A stretch of 61,720 bases of DNA from CAZKGE01 sp964541695 (GTDB taxonomy: Bacteria; Bacillota; Clostridia; Christensenellales; CAG-138), in contig CAZIRB010000004.1 in the NCBI GenBank assembly GCA_964541695.1, positions 1 to 61,720 of the forward strand, written 5' to 3'. The notes beneath the pieces were generated by a model that saw nothing but the letters and a program-made list of their open reading frames with translations, searched no databases and had not been told where the DNA came from. Within the stretch, counting starts at the first letter, position 1; each line of letters begins with the position of its first letter. The translations under genes and the position numbers were made by a program. Below, in pieces: positions 16,311 to 24,339 of this stretch.

Positions 16311-17357
16311 TTATAAGTTCTTGTCCCAGTACAGACCGGTGGATTTGAAGTTCTTGTTCTCGGCCGGCAGAGACGGGTAGGCCGGACCGATCTCGGTGTT
16401 CTGCGGCACGGCGCCGGAAGCGGAAGGCGCGCAGGCGCAGGCGGCCATGCCGCCGGCCTGGATCGGCTGGTGCGCGCGCAGGATGGCGGGAATCGAGTTG
16501 TCCGCGCGGCCGACGCTCATGAACATCCCCATACAGCTCTCCATCGAGCGCGCAAAGCCGCCCATGACGGCCGCGAGCAGCTCGGGAATGTCGTAGTTGC
16601 CCGCGTAGTCCGGATGTGCCTCGACGTAGGCCCTGGCGTCCTTCTTGCCCTCGCTGCACATCTCGGTGTAGATGCAGATCTTGACGATGCCGAGCTCGAT
16701 GCTGCGCTTGATGTGGTGCTCCGGGATGCCCGTGCCGCCGTGGAGCGTGAGGTAGCAGTTGAACGGCATGATTGCGTAACGGATCTCCTCGAGACGCTTA
16801 AAGTCCAGGCTCGGCGTGCCCTTGTAGAAGCCGTGCGCGTTACCGATGGCGACCGCGAGGATGTCCACGCCGGTGCGCGCGACGAAGTCCTTGGCCAGCG
16901 CGGGGTCCGTCATGGATTCGGCGACGTTTGCAAAGCTGCTGCCCAGTGCGCCCAGCTCGCCCTCGACCGCGCAGCCGTATTTGTGGCCGATCTCGACGGC
17001 CGTCTTGGTCGTGCGCACGTTCTCCTCGTACGGGAGCTTGCTGCCGTCGTACATGACGGACGTAAAGCCCGCCTTGCACGCGCGCTCGGTCTGCTCGAGA
17101 TCGAGGCCGTGGCTTAGGTGGATGCCGACCGGGACATTCGCCTTTGCGGCGGCACGCGCCGCGACCGTGGCAAAGTCCTCGAAATTCATGTACTTCTCGA
17201 TCACGCCCGGCTCGACGAGCAGCAGCGGCGAACGGAGCTGCTCCGCCTTTTTAATCAGGAACTGCGGCTGGTCCAAAGAGTTGAGGTTGAACGCGCCGAC
17301 GGCGTATTTGCCCCGCTCGCAGTTTGCGAGCATATCCATCGTTTTGACAAGCGCCAT
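16311..17357 (-). CDS. Class II ketose-bisphosphate aldolase-like protein with Ser at the catalytic Asp
   Basis: A 348-residue protein of the FbaA/GatY/KbaY family, which cleaves ketose phosphates to dihydroxyacetone phosphate and an aldehyde. Zinc ligand positions look intact: His83 in HLSHG, His in GNAHGFYKG and His in TLHGGTGIP, plus the Glu in VEGELGALG. The residue just before His83, normally the catalytic Asp (HLDHG in GatY-like enzymes), is Ser82 here. The C-terminus is about 60 residues longer than GatY and Cys/Ala-rich. It begins 6 bp after the dehydrogenase gene. It may be an aldolase with altered chemistry or a non-aldolase relative. Confidence 0.8.
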   Translation of the reverse strand: MALVKTMDMLANCERGKYAVGAFNLNSLDQPQFLIKKAEQLRSPLLLVEPGVIEKYMNFEDFATVAARAAAKANVPVGIHLSHGLDLEQTERACKAGFTSVMYDGSKLPYEENVRTTKTAVEIGHKYGCAVEGELGALGSSFANVAESMTDPALAKDFVARTGVDILAVAIGNAHGFYKGTPSLDFKRLEEIRYAIMPFNCYLTLHGGTGIPEHHIKRSIELGIVKICIYTEMCSEGKKDARAYVEAHPDYAGNYDIPELLAAVMGGFARSMESCMGMFMSVGRADNSIPAILRAHQPIQAGGMAACACAPSASGAVPQNTEIGPAYPSLPAENKNFKSTGLYWDKNL

Positions 17358-17363
17358 ATCGCG

Positions 17364-18407
17364 TTACCTGCCCTTCCTGTCGAATACTTCGGGGTTGGCG
17401 ACGGGTTTGGGCCGCCCGCCCGCGAAGTAGAGCAGCAGGTCATTCGTCAGCATGACCGACTGCAGATAGATCACGTCGCGCCCCGCGCCCGCGATATGCG
17501 GCGTGAGCACCACGTTGGGGTACTGGAAGTACTCGTCGTCGCGCTTGACCGGCTCCTGGTGGAACACGTCCAGCGCCAGCCCGCCGAGCTTGCCGCTGCG
17601 CAGCGCCTCGCGCAGCGCGGTCTCGTCCATGAGGCCCGCCCGCGCGTTGTTGACGATGTACACGCCGTCCTTCATCATGGCAAACTGTTCGCGGCCGACC
17701 ATACCCTTGTTGGAGTCGCTGATCTTGGCGTGGAAACTGATGATGTCGGACGCGCGCAAGAGGTCGTTCAGCTCCACCTTTGTGGCGCCGTAGGACGCGA
17801 CGACCTCTGCCTTCTGGTACGGGTCGTAGACCAGCACGTTCATGCCGAAGCCCTTGGCGCGCTTGGCCACCTCCTTGCCCACCGTGCCGAAGCCGATGAG
17901 GCCGTAGGTCTTGCCCTCCATCTCGATGCCCTTGCGGCTCTGCCACGGGCCCTCGGAATTCATGTCCCAGATCACGTCCTTGTCGCTGCCGAAGTCGCCC
18001 GCGGGCGCGGTGAACACGCCCTTGTGCAGCTCCGCGTCGGTGCGGACGATCTTTCTTGTGATGGCCAGCACCTGGCCCATGGTAAAGTCCGCCACGGGCA
18101 GCGCCTCGCGGCCGAACGTGAAGAACACCGGGATGCCGCGCTCCGTCGCGTAGTCGACGTCGATATTCGCGCGCGGGCCGCCGCGGATGCTGGAGATGAC
18201 CTTAAGATGCGTTTTATCAAGCACCTTCCTGGTCACTTCCTCGTAGCCCACGATGAGCACGTCCGCGCTGCCGATCTCGGCAATCAGCGCGTCCTCGCCG
18301 AGGATCTCGCCCGTAAAGCCCCAGCCGCCCGTACGCACGGTGTGGCCGGCCACCTTGAGCATTTCGATGCCGTCCTGGGAATAGTCGGCGGTGATGTAAA
18401 TTTCCAA
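17364..18407 (-). CDS. D-isomer-specific 2-hydroxyacid dehydrogenase family protein
   Basis: 347 residues if translation starts at TTG 18407, which lies eight bases after GGAGG. No ATG fits. The NAD-binding loop GLIGFGTVGKEVAKRAKGFG, the Arg segment SSIRGGPRANID, the NNARAGLMDETAL segment and the TPHIAGAG His are present as in phosphoglycerate or glyoxylate reductase relatives. It would oxidise a hydroxy acid or reduce a 2-oxo acid derived from the pathway. It lies between the zinc alcohol dehydrogenase and the aldolase-like gene with short spacers. Confidence 0.88.
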   Translation of the reverse strand: MEIYITADYSQDGIEMLKVAGHTVRTGGWGFTGEILGEDALIAEIGSADVLIVGYEEVTRKVLDKTHLKVISSIRGGPRANIDVDYATERGIPVFFTFGREALPVADFTMGQVLAITRKIVRTDAELHKGVFTAPAGDFGSDKDVIWDMNSEGPWQSRKGIEMEGKTYGLIGFGTVGKEVAKRAKGFGMNVLVYDPYQKAEVVASYGATKVELNDLLRASDIISFHAKISDSNKGMVGREQFAMMKDGVYIVNNARAGLMDETALREALRSGKLGGLALDVFHQEPVKRDDEYFQYPNVVLTPHIAGAGRDVIYLQSVMLTNDLLLYFAGGRPKPVANPEVFDRKGR

Positions 18408-18463
18408 AGCGATCGCCTCCAGCCTGCGGGCTTTAGCGCACAAGACGCGCGCCCGCGCTGCGT

Positions 18464-19525
18464 TTAGTCTTCCGGATACAGAATGATCTTGATGGATTCC
18501 TTGCGGCGGACCATGTCGAACGCCTCGCGGAACTCGCTGATCTTCATCTTGTGCGAGATCATGCACTTCTGGTCCCACTTGCCGGCCTGGATCAGGTTCA
18601 TCACGTTCCGCCACGACACCCAGTCGTAGCCGAAGTGGCCCTTGAGCTGGATGGCCTTGTCGATGATGGGGTCCAGCGTATCGTTGTACGGGTGGTGGTC
18701 GTAGCCGATCTTGACGATCACACCCGTCGTGCGCACGATCTCGATGGCCTGGTGCATGACCACGGCCACGCCCGCGCAGTCGGCGACCATCGCGACGCCC
18801 TCACCGTTGGTGATGCGCATGACCTCGGCGATGCAGTCGACCTTGTCCGACATGACGATGTCGGTCGCGCCGTTCTGCCTGGCCAGGTCGAACCGCGCGC
18901 CGTCGCCGGAGAGTCCGATGGCGATGATCTTGGCCGCGCCCGCCGCGCGCCCCGCCTGGATGCAGAACTGCCCCAGCGCGCCCACGCCGAACACCGCCAT
19001 GTACTCGCCTGGCATGAGCTTGGCCTCCTGTATGACCGCCATGTAGGCGTTGCAGGCCGGGTCCATGATGGCCGCTTCCTCAAACGACATGCACTCGGGG
19101 ATGCGCATAAGGCTGTTCGGGAAAACCGCGAGCGTTTTGCCGAGGATTTTGACGTACTTGGTAAAGCCGCCGTCCATGCCGTAGCCGATGCCGAGCCGCT
19201 CCGGGCACGACAGGTAGTCGGCGGTGCCGCAGGCGTAGCAGGTGCCGCAGGCCGTGCCGGTGTTGTCCGACACGACGCGGTCGCCGACCTTCCACGCGGT
19301 CACGTTTTTGCCGACCTTGTGCACGACGCCGGCAAACTCGTGTCCCAGCACGACGGGGGGCCGCAGAAGGTTGGCGTGGTCGCCGTTGTCAAAGGCGATG
19401 TCGGAGCCGCAGACGCCCGCGGCCTTCACTTCGATGAGCAGATCGTCGTCGCCGATCTCCGGAATGGGAACGTCGCGCAGCTCGGTTTCACGCGCGCCAA
19501 AGCCGTATTTTACGACTGCCTTCAT
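18464..19525 (-). CDS. Zinc-dependent alcohol dehydrogenase (sorbitol/threonine dehydrogenase-like)
   Basis: A 353-residue medium-chain dehydrogenase. The catalytic zinc site is visible as GVCGSD and LGHEFAG, the structural zinc site as a four-Cys cluster in the GTACGTCYACGTADYLSC region, and the NAD loop as GVGALGQFC. The family oxidises polyols or reduces ketoses and aldehydes with NAD(H). GGGAGG eight bases upstream supports the ATG at 19525. It follows the GntR gene by 5 bp, so the regulator and dehydrogenase are co-expressed. It has no microcompartment targeting helix at the N-terminus, suggesting a cytosolic step. Confidence 0.92.
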   Translation of the reverse strand: MKAVVKYGFGARETELRDVPIPEIGDDDLLIEVKAAGVCGSDIAFDNGDHANLLRPPVVLGHEFAGVVHKVGKNVTAWKVGDRVVSDNTGTACGTCYACGTADYLSCPERLGIGYGMDGGFTKYVKILGKTLAVFPNSLMRIPECMSFEEAAIMDPACNAYMAVIQEAKLMPGEYMAVFGVGALGQFCIQAGRAAGAAKIIAIGLSGDGARFDLARQNGATDIVMSDKVDCIAEVMRITNGEGVAMVADCAGVAVVMHQAIEIVRTTGVIVKIGYDHHPYNDTLDPIIDKAIQLKGHFGYDWVSWRNVMNLIQAGKWDQKCMISHKMKISEFREAFDMVRRKESIKIILYPED

Positions 19526-19530
19526 TCGGT

Positions 19531-20241
19531 TTACCTCCCTCTCGATACTACAAACTTGAATTTGTCGGGTCTGAAATACTCGCTCGCGTAGACGAGCGGC
19601 ACGCCGAACGCGTCGTTGACGTTCACGCGGAACTTCATCAGCGGCGCGCCCACCGGCACGTCCAGCATTTTGGAGAGCGCCTCGTCCGCCACGGTCGGGA
19701 TAAGCTCCGTCAGGCAGACGCCGAGCTTGATGCCGCAGGTATCTTCGATGAAGCTGTAGAGCGACATGGTCTCGTCGGTCACGCCCAAAAACTCCGTGGC
19801 AAGCCGCGGCGCAAGGTAGTCGCGCGAGTAGACGACCGGTACGTCGTCCGCAAGCCGTATGCGCGAGCACATCAGCACATCGGTGCCGGCCTGGACGTTG
19901 AGCTGCTTTGCGATGCACGCGTCGGCCGTGATGAGCTTCTTCTCGAACATGGCCACGCCGGGCTTGTAGCCCGCGACCTCGATCATCTCGGTGACGCTGT
20001 AGTTGACGTTGAGGGAATCCGCGATGTGGTCGTAGTTGCAGGCGACGAAAGTGCCCTTGCCCTGCACGGAGTGTATCAGGCCCTCGCTCTTGAGCGCGTT
20101 CATGGCCTCGCGCAGCGTCAGCCGGCTGATGTCGAGCTGTTCGGAAAGCTCCAGCTCGGTCGGCAGCTGATCCCCCGCCTGCAGATTCTTCGTCTTGATG
20201 AACTGCAGAATCTTCTTCTTCGCGCTTACGTATGCCAGCAT
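19531..20241 (-). CDS. GntR/HutC-type regulator (wHTH + UTRA sensor)
   Basis: A 236-residue protein. An N-terminal winged HTH (about 1-70) contains QLPTELELSEQLDISRLTLREAMNAL, and a C-terminal UTRA ligand domain (about 85-230) contains VPVVYSRDYLAP and PLMKFRVNVND-type segments. It is embedded in the BMC block, 44 bp after the DeoC-like gene and 5 bp before the alcohol dehydrogenase. It is the obvious candidate to bind the AGTCATC-N-GATGACT palindromes at 21434 and 28022, with a sugar phosphate as inducer. The operator assignment is inference. Confidence 0.92.
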   Translation of the reverse strand: MLAYVSAKKKILQFIKTKNLQAGDQLPTELELSEQLDISRLTLREAMNALKSEGLIHSVQGKGTFVACNYDHIADSLNVNYSVTEMIEVAGYKPGVAMFEKKLITADACIAKQLNVQAGTDVLMCSRIRLADDVPVVYSRDYLAPRLATEFLGVTDETMSLYSFIEDTCGIKLGVCLTELIPTVADEALSKMLDVPVGAPLMKFRVNVNDAFGVPLVYASEYFRPDKFKFVVSRGR

Positions 20242-20285
20242 TTCGTCCTACCCGTCCGTTCCGTTATTTTTGGTTTGGCCGCGCG

Positions 20286-20990
20286 CTACGGAAGCTGCGA
20301 CACGGCAAAGCAGCTTGCGCCCGCGCGCTGGTAGGCCGCCTGCAGAGTTCCGGTGACGCCGCCGAACACGCCCGTGCAAACGCCCTTGCTGCGCACGGCT
20401 TTGACCTGCTCCTCGGTCGGCGCGCCGCCGGTCACGGCGGAGAGCAGCACCGCGTCCACCCCGCAGGAGGAGCAAAGCTCCGCGGCGGTGCCAAGCTGGT
20501 CGGGGGAAAGCGCCCCCGCCTCCAGCACGGCGTAGACCGCGGCCTTCTCCCGGCACGGCGTCATCGCGTCGGCCAGGTCGTTCTTGGCCGCGCCCCAATC
20601 CCCCGCCGCCAGGAGTTGCATGTTCACGGGAATCAGTATGGCCTCCGCGCCGGATACGACGGCCTGCTTAACCTCGGCGTACTTGGCAAACGGCGACGTG
20701 CCGCCGCCCGGCAGCCCTACGACGGTGGCGACTTTCACGCCGGAGCCGGCAAGCTCCGCCACCGCGTAGTCCACAAACCACTGCGGGATGCACAGCGCGT
20801 GAACCCTGGCCGCCTTTGCCGCCTCGCATGCGGCCTTGACCTCGTCGATGCGCATGCCGGGGCGCATGCGGCAGAGGAGCCACTCCGCCCCGCCGGCCGC
20901 AGAGGCCGGGGCGCCGGTCCTTTCACGCTCCGCGCGGATCTGGCCGTAGACCTCCTCGGCGATGCGCTTAATGAGTTGTTCGATCTCCAT
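20286..20990 (-). CDS. DeoC-fold protein of the microcompartment, catalytic residues replaced
   Basis: A 234-residue protein alignable with deoxyribose-phosphate aldolase. The N-terminus (IEQLIKRIAEEVYGQIRAE) is an amphipathic helix followed by a Gly/Ala linker, resembling a BMC encapsulation peptide. The core shows VATVVGLPGGGTSP and KQAVVSGAE as in DeoC. The Schiff-base Lys motif (KTSTG in DeoC) is replaced by a LSAVTGG stretch, the second Lys (GFKPAGG) by GVFGGVTGT, and the acidic residue of the DEVD strand by a hydrophobic residue. It is probably luminal but not a classical aldolase. ATG at 20990 is preferred to TTG at 20996 by spacing to GTGAGG. Confidence 0.8.
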   Translation of the reverse strand: MEIEQLIKRIAEEVYGQIRAERERTGAPASAAGGAEWLLCRMRPGMRIDEVKAACEAAKAARVHALCIPQWFVDYAVAELAGSGVKVATVVGLPGGGTSPFAKYAEVKQAVVSGAEAILIPVNMQLLAAGDWGAAKNDLADAMTPCREKAAVYAVLEAGALSPDQLGTAAELCSSCGVDAVLLSAVTGGAPTEEQVKAVRSKGVCTGVFGGVTGTLQAAYQRAGASCFAVSQLP

Positions 20991-21062
20991 ATCCAAGCGT
21001 CCTCACCTGCCCTTTTGTTCGTTGCGGTAGACCGCTCCCGCCGCTTCGCGGGCGCCGGGTTG

Positions 21063-21344
21063 CTACTTGAGCTTCTGGGGCAGGATGCCTTCCACGTCGT
21101 CGTGCGGCCGCGCGATGACATGCACGCTCACCAGCTCGCCGACCGATTTTGCCGCGGACGCGCCCGCGTCCACCGCGGCCTTGACCGCGCCGACGTCGCC
21201 GCGCACGAGGACCGTCACAAGGCCTGCGCCGACCTGCTCCTTGCCGAGCAGCGTGACGTTCGCCGCCTTGACCATGGCGTCGGCCGCTTCCACCGCGCCG
21301 ATGAACCCACGGGTTTCGACCATTCCGAGAGCCTGCTTTTCCAT
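21063..21344 (-). CDS. BMC-H hexameric shell protein (PduA/EutM type), copy 1
   Basis: A 93-residue single BMC domain: ALGMVETRGFIGAVEAADAMVKAA, a GAGLVTVLVRGDVGAVKAAVDAG strand-helix, and a VHVIARPHDDVEGILP end. Such proteins tile the facets of the shell and their central pores pass substrates. It starts at ATG 21344. It has its own promoter and operator just upstream (21434-21479), so it can be made independently of the genes to its right. It is very similar to the second BMC-H at 21808. Confidence 0.97.
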   Translation of the reverse strand: MEKQALGMVETRGFIGAVEAADAMVKAANVTLLGKEQVGAGLVTVLVRGDVGAVKAAVDAGASAAKSVGELVSVHVIARPHDDVEGILPQKLK

Positions 21345-21433
21345 AACAATCAATCTTCCTTTCTGTTGCATGCGCCGCGCCGCCGTTCCGGCCTGCGGTT
21401 TTAAAAATGCGTCGATATCATATGTCGTCACTA

Positions 21434-21448
21434 AGTTATCAGATGACT
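21434..21448. promoter_or_regulatory. Putative GntR operator O2 (15-bp palindrome)
   Basis: AGTTATCAGATGACT, on the minus strand AGTCATCTGATAACT. It starts two bases after the -10 box of the promoter at 21451-21479. It matches operator O1 at 28022 with one or two changes and the same position relative to the -10 box. Confidence 0.75.
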
Positions 21449-21450
21449 TC

Positions 21451-21479
21451 ATTATATCAACATATCACTTCTCTGTAAA
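21451..21479 (-). promoter_or_regulatory. Internal sigma-A-like promoter before BMC-H copy 1
   Basis: On the minus strand TTTACA (21479-21474), a 17-bp spacer and TATAAT (21456-21451). It lies in the 160-bp gap between the BMC-P and BMC-H genes and drives BMC-H, the DeoC-like gene, GntR and genes beyond. Confidence 0.85.
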
Positions 21480-21504
21480 TACGTTCCGCGCGATTTTTTT
21501 AATG

Positions 21505-21798
21505 CTATTTCGGCTCGACAGAGCGAATGTAGCGCATCTCGTCCACCACGCCGACAATCACGCCGTCGAACACGCACACGTCGTTCTCCAGATGAAATTC
21601 GGTCTCGGCCGCGCCGCCGTCCTCCGACACGAGCACGAGGTCGCCCACGCCCGCGCCGGCCGCGTCCGCATACGCGAACTCATCCTCCATCTCCCGGCCG
21701 AAATCGTCCAGGAAACGGATCAGCATCAGCTTCTTGCCCATGTGCGTCGGCTCCTTGATGACGGAGACGACGTTTCCGACCACCCGTCCTACGCGCAT
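21505..21798 (-). CDS. BMC-P pentameric vertex protein (EutN/CcmL family), copy 1
   Basis: A 97-residue EutN/CcmL domain: MRVGRVVGNVVSV, KLMLIRFLD, a GAGVGDLVLVSEDGGA loop, and VCVFDGVIVGVVDEM near the end. Pentamers cap the shell vertices. It is separated by only 9 bp from the BMC-H gene upstream. This is one of three BMC-P paralogues in the locus and the last gene before the internal promoter. Confidence 0.95.
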   Translation of the reverse strand: MRVGRVVGNVVSVIKEPTHMGKKLMLIRFLDDFGREMEDEFAYADAAGAGVGDLVLVSEDGGAAETEFHLENDVCVFDGVIVGVVDEMRYIRSVEPK

Positions 21799-21807
21799 TG
21801 TCTGTTC

Positions 21808-22074
21808 CTACAGGATGCTTTCCACGTCGCTGTGCGGCCGCGGAATCACATGCACGCTGACCAGCTCGCCCACGCGCTTGGCGGCGGCCGCGCCCGCGTC
21901 CACCGAAGCCTTGACCGCGCCGACATCGCCGCGCACCATGACCGTCACAAGCCCCGCGCCGACGGTCTGCTTGGCCATCAGCTGTACGTCCGCCGCCTTC
22001 ACCATCGCGTCCGCCGCCTCCACGGCCGCCACGAACCCCCTGGTTTCCACGAGTCCCAACGCCTCTTTCGCCAT
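21808..22074 (-). CDS. BMC-H hexameric shell protein, copy 2
   Basis: An 88-residue single BMC domain with EALGLVETRGFVAAVEAADAM and VHVIPRPHSDVESIL, nearly the same as copy 1 at 21063. GGAGG nine bases upstream selects the ATG at 22074 rather than an in-frame start at 22107. It lies between two BMC-P genes. Two close BMC-H proteins usually mix in the same facets or adjust pore properties. Confidence 0.96.
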   Translation of the reverse strand: MAKEALGLVETRGFVAAVEAADAMVKAADVQLMAKQTVGAGLVTVMVRGDVGAVKASVDAGAAAAKRVGELVSVHVIPRPHSDVESIL

Positions 22075-22091
22075 GATCGTCTCCTCCTTTT

Positions 22092-22370
22092 TTACTCTAA
22101 TTGACAAAGAATGCTATTGTACCGGTCGATGATGCCCACAACGGCCAGGTCCACGGGGGTCAGTCCCCTGCGGAACGAGGCCGCCGCCTCGGTGCTGTCG
22201 ACCATATACACGTCGTTGCCCGGGCCCGCCGTGCCCACGGAATCCGCCGCGACGAGAAGCTCGGCGGGCTTTCCCGCGCGGTATCGCCGCACCAACAGGA
22301 GCTTGATGCCGGAAAGCGCCTGGTGCTTCGGCGTGCAGACCACGCTGCCGACCACCTTGCCGATCATCAT
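22092..22370 (-). CDS. BMC-P pentameric vertex protein (EutN/CcmL family), copy 2
   Basis: A 92-residue EutN/CcmL domain: MIGKVVGSVVCTPKH, KLLLVRRY, GPGNDVYMVDSTEAA and VDLAVVGIIDRYN. GGGAGG precedes the first of two ATG codons. It sits between PduT (48 bp upstream) and BMC-H copy 2. It is clearly diverged from copy 1, consistent with distinct vertex types rather than a recent duplication. Confidence 0.95.
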   Translation of the reverse strand: MMIGKVVGSVVCTPKHQALSGIKLLLVRRYRAGKPAELLVAADSVGTAGPGNDVYMVDSTEAAASFRRGLTPVDLAVVGIIDRYNSILCQLE

Positions 22371-22418
22371 GGGCAGGCCCTCCCTTCGTTAATGTTGCTT
22401 TGCCTGGGTTCGTCTATG

Positions 22419-22964
22419 CTATTGCAGCGCCGCAGCCAGGTCCGCGTGCGGCGACGGGATCACGACGGTGTTTGCGATCATGCCCTCCGCGTCGCGCTCA
22501 TTTTTGGCGGCATTCACCGCCGCCTGGGCGGACGACACGCTGCCGGTCAACAGCACGAACGACTTGCCGCCGATGCCTGTGCCGAGCCGGATCTCCATCA
22601 GCGATACATCCGCGCTCTTGACCGCCGCGTCCGCCGAGAGCAGCGCCTGCGCGAGCGAGAACGTCTCGATCACGCCGAGCGCCGCAACGCCGGTCAGGTC
22701 CACGCAGCCGTTCATCGCGCGGATCACGTCCTCGTGCACGCGCGGGATCAGGATGCTGTCGATTAAGAACTCCCCCGCGGCCGCCGCGCCCGCCGCGATC
22801 GCCGCCTTGACGTCCGCGACGCCGCCCGACACGATCACGACGTACTTGCCGGGGCAGACGGGCTGCGCGCGCATGATTTCGACGTTCGCGGCCTTTAACA
22901 CCGCGTCCGCCGCCAGGATGCCCTGCGAGATGCTGTTGAGTTCGATCATGCCCAATGCTTCCAT
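22419..22964 (-). CDS. pduT: BMC-T trimeric shell protein, PduT-like
   Basis: A 181-residue protein with two BMC domains (about 1-90 and 91-181), both recognisable (EALGMIELNSISQG..., AALGVIETFSLAQA...). The first carries QPVCPGKYVVIVSGG. The Cys at residue 37 matches the residue that holds a pore-centred iron-sulfur cluster in PduT. This suits electron transfer across the shell with the adjacent PduS-like flavoprotein, 16 bp away. GGAGG lies ten bases before the ATG. Confidence 0.93.
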   Translation of the reverse strand: MEALGMIELNSISQGILAADAVLKAANVEIMRAQPVCPGKYVVIVSGGVADVKAAIAAGAAAAGEFLIDSILIPRVHEDVIRAMNGCVDLTGVAALGVIETFSLAQALLSADAAVKSADVSLMEIRLGTGIGGKSFVLLTGSVSSAQAAVNAAKNERDAEGMIANTVVIPSPHADLAAALQ

Positions 22965-22980
22965 ATGGTTCGATCCTCCG

Positions 22981-24282
22981 TTATCCGATCGCGATGCCGC
23001 GGCCGTCGACCGCGGTTACGACGCCGTCGATCGACGCGTGGATGTCCGCGCCGAGCTTTCCCTCCGGGACCCTTGCAATCAAATCCCCGCAGCGCACCGG
23101 CTGGCCCGCGGCCACGACCGGTTCGCACGGCGCGCCGATGTGCATCTTTAGCGGAATGACCACGGACCGCGGCCGCACGGGACCCTCGAACAGCGGCGCG
23201 GGCCTGTCGTACCTAGTCAGCCCCAACCGCGCGATCAGCCTTTTGACCGGCACCTTGCCGTATTCGCGATAGGCGTTTGCCTGCTCCGGCCGGATCTTGT
23301 CGGGCCTTTTGCCCGCGGCCGTCATCGCCTCCTTGACCTCGGTCAGGATCGTCGACGGGGAGAGGCCGAACGGACAGGCGTAGTACGAGCAGACGCCGCA
23401 GTTGCAGCAGGAGAACGCGCTGTTCTCCGCGTAATCCTTGCAGTAGGCCACGGCGCGCATCGCCATGTGCGGGCGTACGCCGAGGCCGAGCAGGCCGCGC
23501 GGGCACATCTCCGTGCACAGCATGCACTGACAGCACACGGCCCGCGCCAGCTTATGGTTGAACGCCTTCGGCGCGGCCTTTTTGATAAAATGCGGGTGGT
23601 CGGACGGCAGCACGATCAGACCGCCGGTGGTCTTGGTCACGACCGCGTCCCAGTCGCGCTCGACGTAACCCATCATCGGCCCGCCGCAGAGCAGACCGTA
23701 GCCCGCCTCGTTCTCCGGGCCGCCGGCTATCCGGATGCAGTCCCTAAACGACATGCCGATCGGCGCGTCGATCGTGACGGGGGCCGCGACCTCGCCGGTG
23801 ACCGTCAGGCGTTTGTGCGTCACGGGCACGCCGCGCTGAGCAAGCGCGATGTTCTTGAGCGTGCTCACGTTCTGCACGACCACGCCCGCGTCGATTGGGA
23901 TGCCGCCCACCGGCACGATGCGGTCGGTCGCGTCGCAGACCATCTGCTGCTCGTCACCCGCCGGGTAGTAATCCTTCAATATAAATACGGAGACGTTGCC
24001 GGAGCAGGCTTTTTCGAGCGCGGCGACGGCATCCTTGTGCTTGCCCTTGACGCAGATCTTGCCCTCGCTGGCGCCGCAGGCCTCCATGGCATAGCGCAGC
24101 CCCTCGACGACGAGCTCCGGCTCGGCCAGCATGAGCAGCTGGTCCACGCGCAGCAGCGGCTCGCACTCCGCGCCGTTGGCCAGCACGATATCGGCCTTGC
24201 AGTTCAGCTTGACGTGCGCAGGGAAGCCCGCGCCGCCCGCGCCGACGACCCCCGCCGCCTTGCATTTGTCGTGAATGACCAT
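22981..24282 (-). CDS. pduS: PduS-like RnfC-family Fe-S/flavin oxidoreductase
   Basis: A 433-residue protein. It has an N-terminal RnfC-like NADH/FMN-binding part (VVGAGGAGFPAHVK, GAECEPLL), an SLBB-like middle, two ferredoxin-type Cys clusters (CCQCMLCTEMCP and CCNCGVCSYYACP), and a C-terminal lipoyl-like end with HIGAPCEPVVAAGQPVRCGD. In Pdu compartments PduS is a cobalamin reductase. No B12-dependent diol dehydratase is present here, so its likelier job is reoxidising luminal NADH and passing electrons to PduT. It lies between PduT and PduP with short spacers. Confidence 0.93.
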   Translation of the reverse strand: MVIHDKCKAAGVVGAGGAGFPAHVKLNCKADIVLANGAECEPLLRVDQLLMLAEPELVVEGLRYAMEACGASEGKICVKGKHKDAVAALEKACSGNVSVFILKDYYPAGDEQQMVCDATDRIVPVGGIPIDAGVVVQNVSTLKNIALAQRGVPVTHKRLTVTGEVAAPVTIDAPIGMSFRDCIRIAGGPENEAGYGLLCGGPMMGYVERDWDAVVTKTTGGLIVLPSDHPHFIKKAAPKAFNHKLARAVCCQCMLCTEMCPRGLLGLGVRPHMAMRAVAYCKDYAENSAFSCCNCGVCSYYACPFGLSPSTILTEVKEAMTAAGKRPDKIRPEQANAYREYGKVPVKRLIARLGLTRYDRPAPLFEGPVRPRSVVIPLKMHIGAPCEPVVAAGQPVRCGDLIARVPEGKLGADIHASIDGVVTAVDGRGIAIG

Positions 24283-24339
24283 GTCCGTCCCTTCCTTCGT
24301 CCCGCGCTTTCGCCCTTATTTTGGAAAAGCCGAGGGCCG

